A stretch of 5,631 nt of DNA. It comes from an uncultured Dokdonia sp. Its GTDB lineage: Bacteria; Bacteroidota; Bacteroidia; Flavobacteriales; Flavobacteriaceae. A program made the translations under genes and the position numbers. Positions 5,433-5,631 of the stretch are shown in pieces; positions within the stretch are counted from its first letter, which is position 1, and every line of letters begins with the position of its first letter. The stretch spans positions 1-5,631 of the forward strand of contig CAKZKZ010000721.1 in NCBI GenBank assembly GCA_937124495.1. The letters are read 5' to 3'. The notes under the pieces were generated by a model. That model worked only from the letters and a program-made list of their open reading frames with translations, searched no databases and had not been told where the DNA came from.

Positions 5433-5468
5433 GAAGCAGTCTTTTTTTTAAAAAGCGAAGCGGTCTTT
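5433..5468. repeat. 12-bp direct repeat after the DUF2141 gene
   Basis: GAAGCAGTCTTT (5433-5444) and GAAGCGGTCTTT (5457-5468) are direct copies with one difference, separated by an A/T-rich stretch with a run of eight T followed by A's (5442-5454). The repeat begins about 8 bp beyond the DUF2141 stop codon on the minus strand, so it lies in that transcript's 3' region. On the minus strand the A/T tract reads as T's then A's, and no stable GC hairpin directly precedes the T's. Confidence 0.5.
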
Positions 5469-5475
5469 AAAGAAA

Positions 5476-5631
5476 CTACATATTTATTTCAAGAGTTACG
5501 GTAGTGCCTTTAAGCTCAAACTTGGCATCTTCCCATTTGGGAGCACTCATAAATCCTTTGGCATTATTAGAACAGCCTGTGTCTTCTTTGGGAATTCCCA
5601 TAAAGTTGGTGTCTAATTTTTGGTTATTATT
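5476..5631 (-). CDS. DUF2141 protein, C-terminal 51 residues (5' end beyond window)
   Basis: An open frame enters from the right edge and ends at a TAG at 5476-5478. The visible 51 residues read NNNQKLDTNFMGIPKEDTGC, then a SNNAKGFMSAPKWEDAKFEL block, and end with a TVTLEI strand. The NGKLDTNFxGIPxE...SNNAKGFxxPxxxxDAxF pattern is characteristic of the DUF2141 family. These are small secreted beta-rich proteins of Bacteroidota and Proteobacteria, usually about 140-160 residues, of unknown function. The N-terminus and any signal peptide are outside the window. The gene points the same way as the DUF2306-like gene but is separated from it by 263 bp of repeat-rich spacer, so one operon is unlikely. 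One cysteine is visible (in DTGCSNN). The family call rests on pattern recognition, and the match is strong. Confidence 0.85.
   Translation of the reverse strand, partial: NNNQKLDTNFMGIPKEDTGCSNNAKGFMSAPKWEDAKFELKGTTVTLEINM

Larger units (their letters stand above)
5213..5475. other. Repeat-rich intergenic spacer without a gene
   Basis: This spacer of 263 bp between the DUF2141 stop and the DUF2306-like start holds no open frame with coding character. From left to right it contains a purine- and T-rich plus strand with loose GGATG repeats (about 5240-5262), a GTGATTT microsatellite (5285-5312), and a short inverted repeat TCCTT/AAGGA (5358-5362 and 5369-5373). A 12-bp direct repeat follows at 5433-5468. 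The stretch around 5345-5375 resembles a worn copy of the CCTCC...AAGGAGG spacer repeats seen in Bacteroidota (recalled, not searched). No full TAnnTTTG promoter was found for the DUF2306-like gene. Confidence 0.6.

Overview
The window looks like a chromosomal segment from a marine-type member of the Flavobacteriaceae (phylum Bacteroidota). The reasons are AT-rich DNA, starts with little or no Shine-Dalgarno sequence, a TAnnTTTG promoter element in front of the RNase P RNA, a LytS-type kinase carrying a 2TM domain, DUF2141 and 2TM proteins, and copies of the CGCTTTCGCGAAAGCG palindrome that I associate with such genomes. The genus cannot be fixed from the sequence alone.

Layout from left to right. 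Positions 1-190 hold the 5' part of the RNase P RNA gene (rnpB) on the minus strand, cut by the window edge, with its promoter at 194-201. A minus-strand cluster follows at 266-3186. In transcription order it is a secreted TPR-like protein (3186-2554), a membrane histidine kinase with a C-terminal 2TM domain (2541-1213), a stand-alone 2TM protein (1023-730) and a second stand-alone 2TM protein (565-266). The first two genes are 12 bp apart and almost certainly co-transcribed. The 2TM genes are separated by gaps of 189 and 164 bp that hold palindromic repeats and a shared leader motif. A divergent intergenic region (3187-3430) with two palindromes leads to a plus-strand gene (3431-4420) for a secreted thioredoxin-like/MsrA-like fusion protein. 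Converging on it is a minus-strand DUF2306-like membrane protein gene (4547-5212). A 263-bp repeat-rich spacer with a heptamer microsatellite follows, then the C-terminal 51 codons of a DUF2141 protein (5476-5631), also on the minus strand.

How the parts may work together. The kinase cluster resembles a cell-envelope signalling unit: a periplasmic TPR-like protein, a membrane kinase and two small membrane proteins that share the kinase's 2TM module. No LytTR response regulator is encoded beside it, although LytS-type kinases usually have one. The thioredoxin/MsrA-like protein has exactly three cysteines after its signal peptide: a CxxC pair and the MsrA nucleophile. This suggests a self-contained envelope repair enzyme for oxidised methionine. 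These are the two most interesting points. I see no CRISPR array, insertion sequence, phage gene or recognisable defence system.
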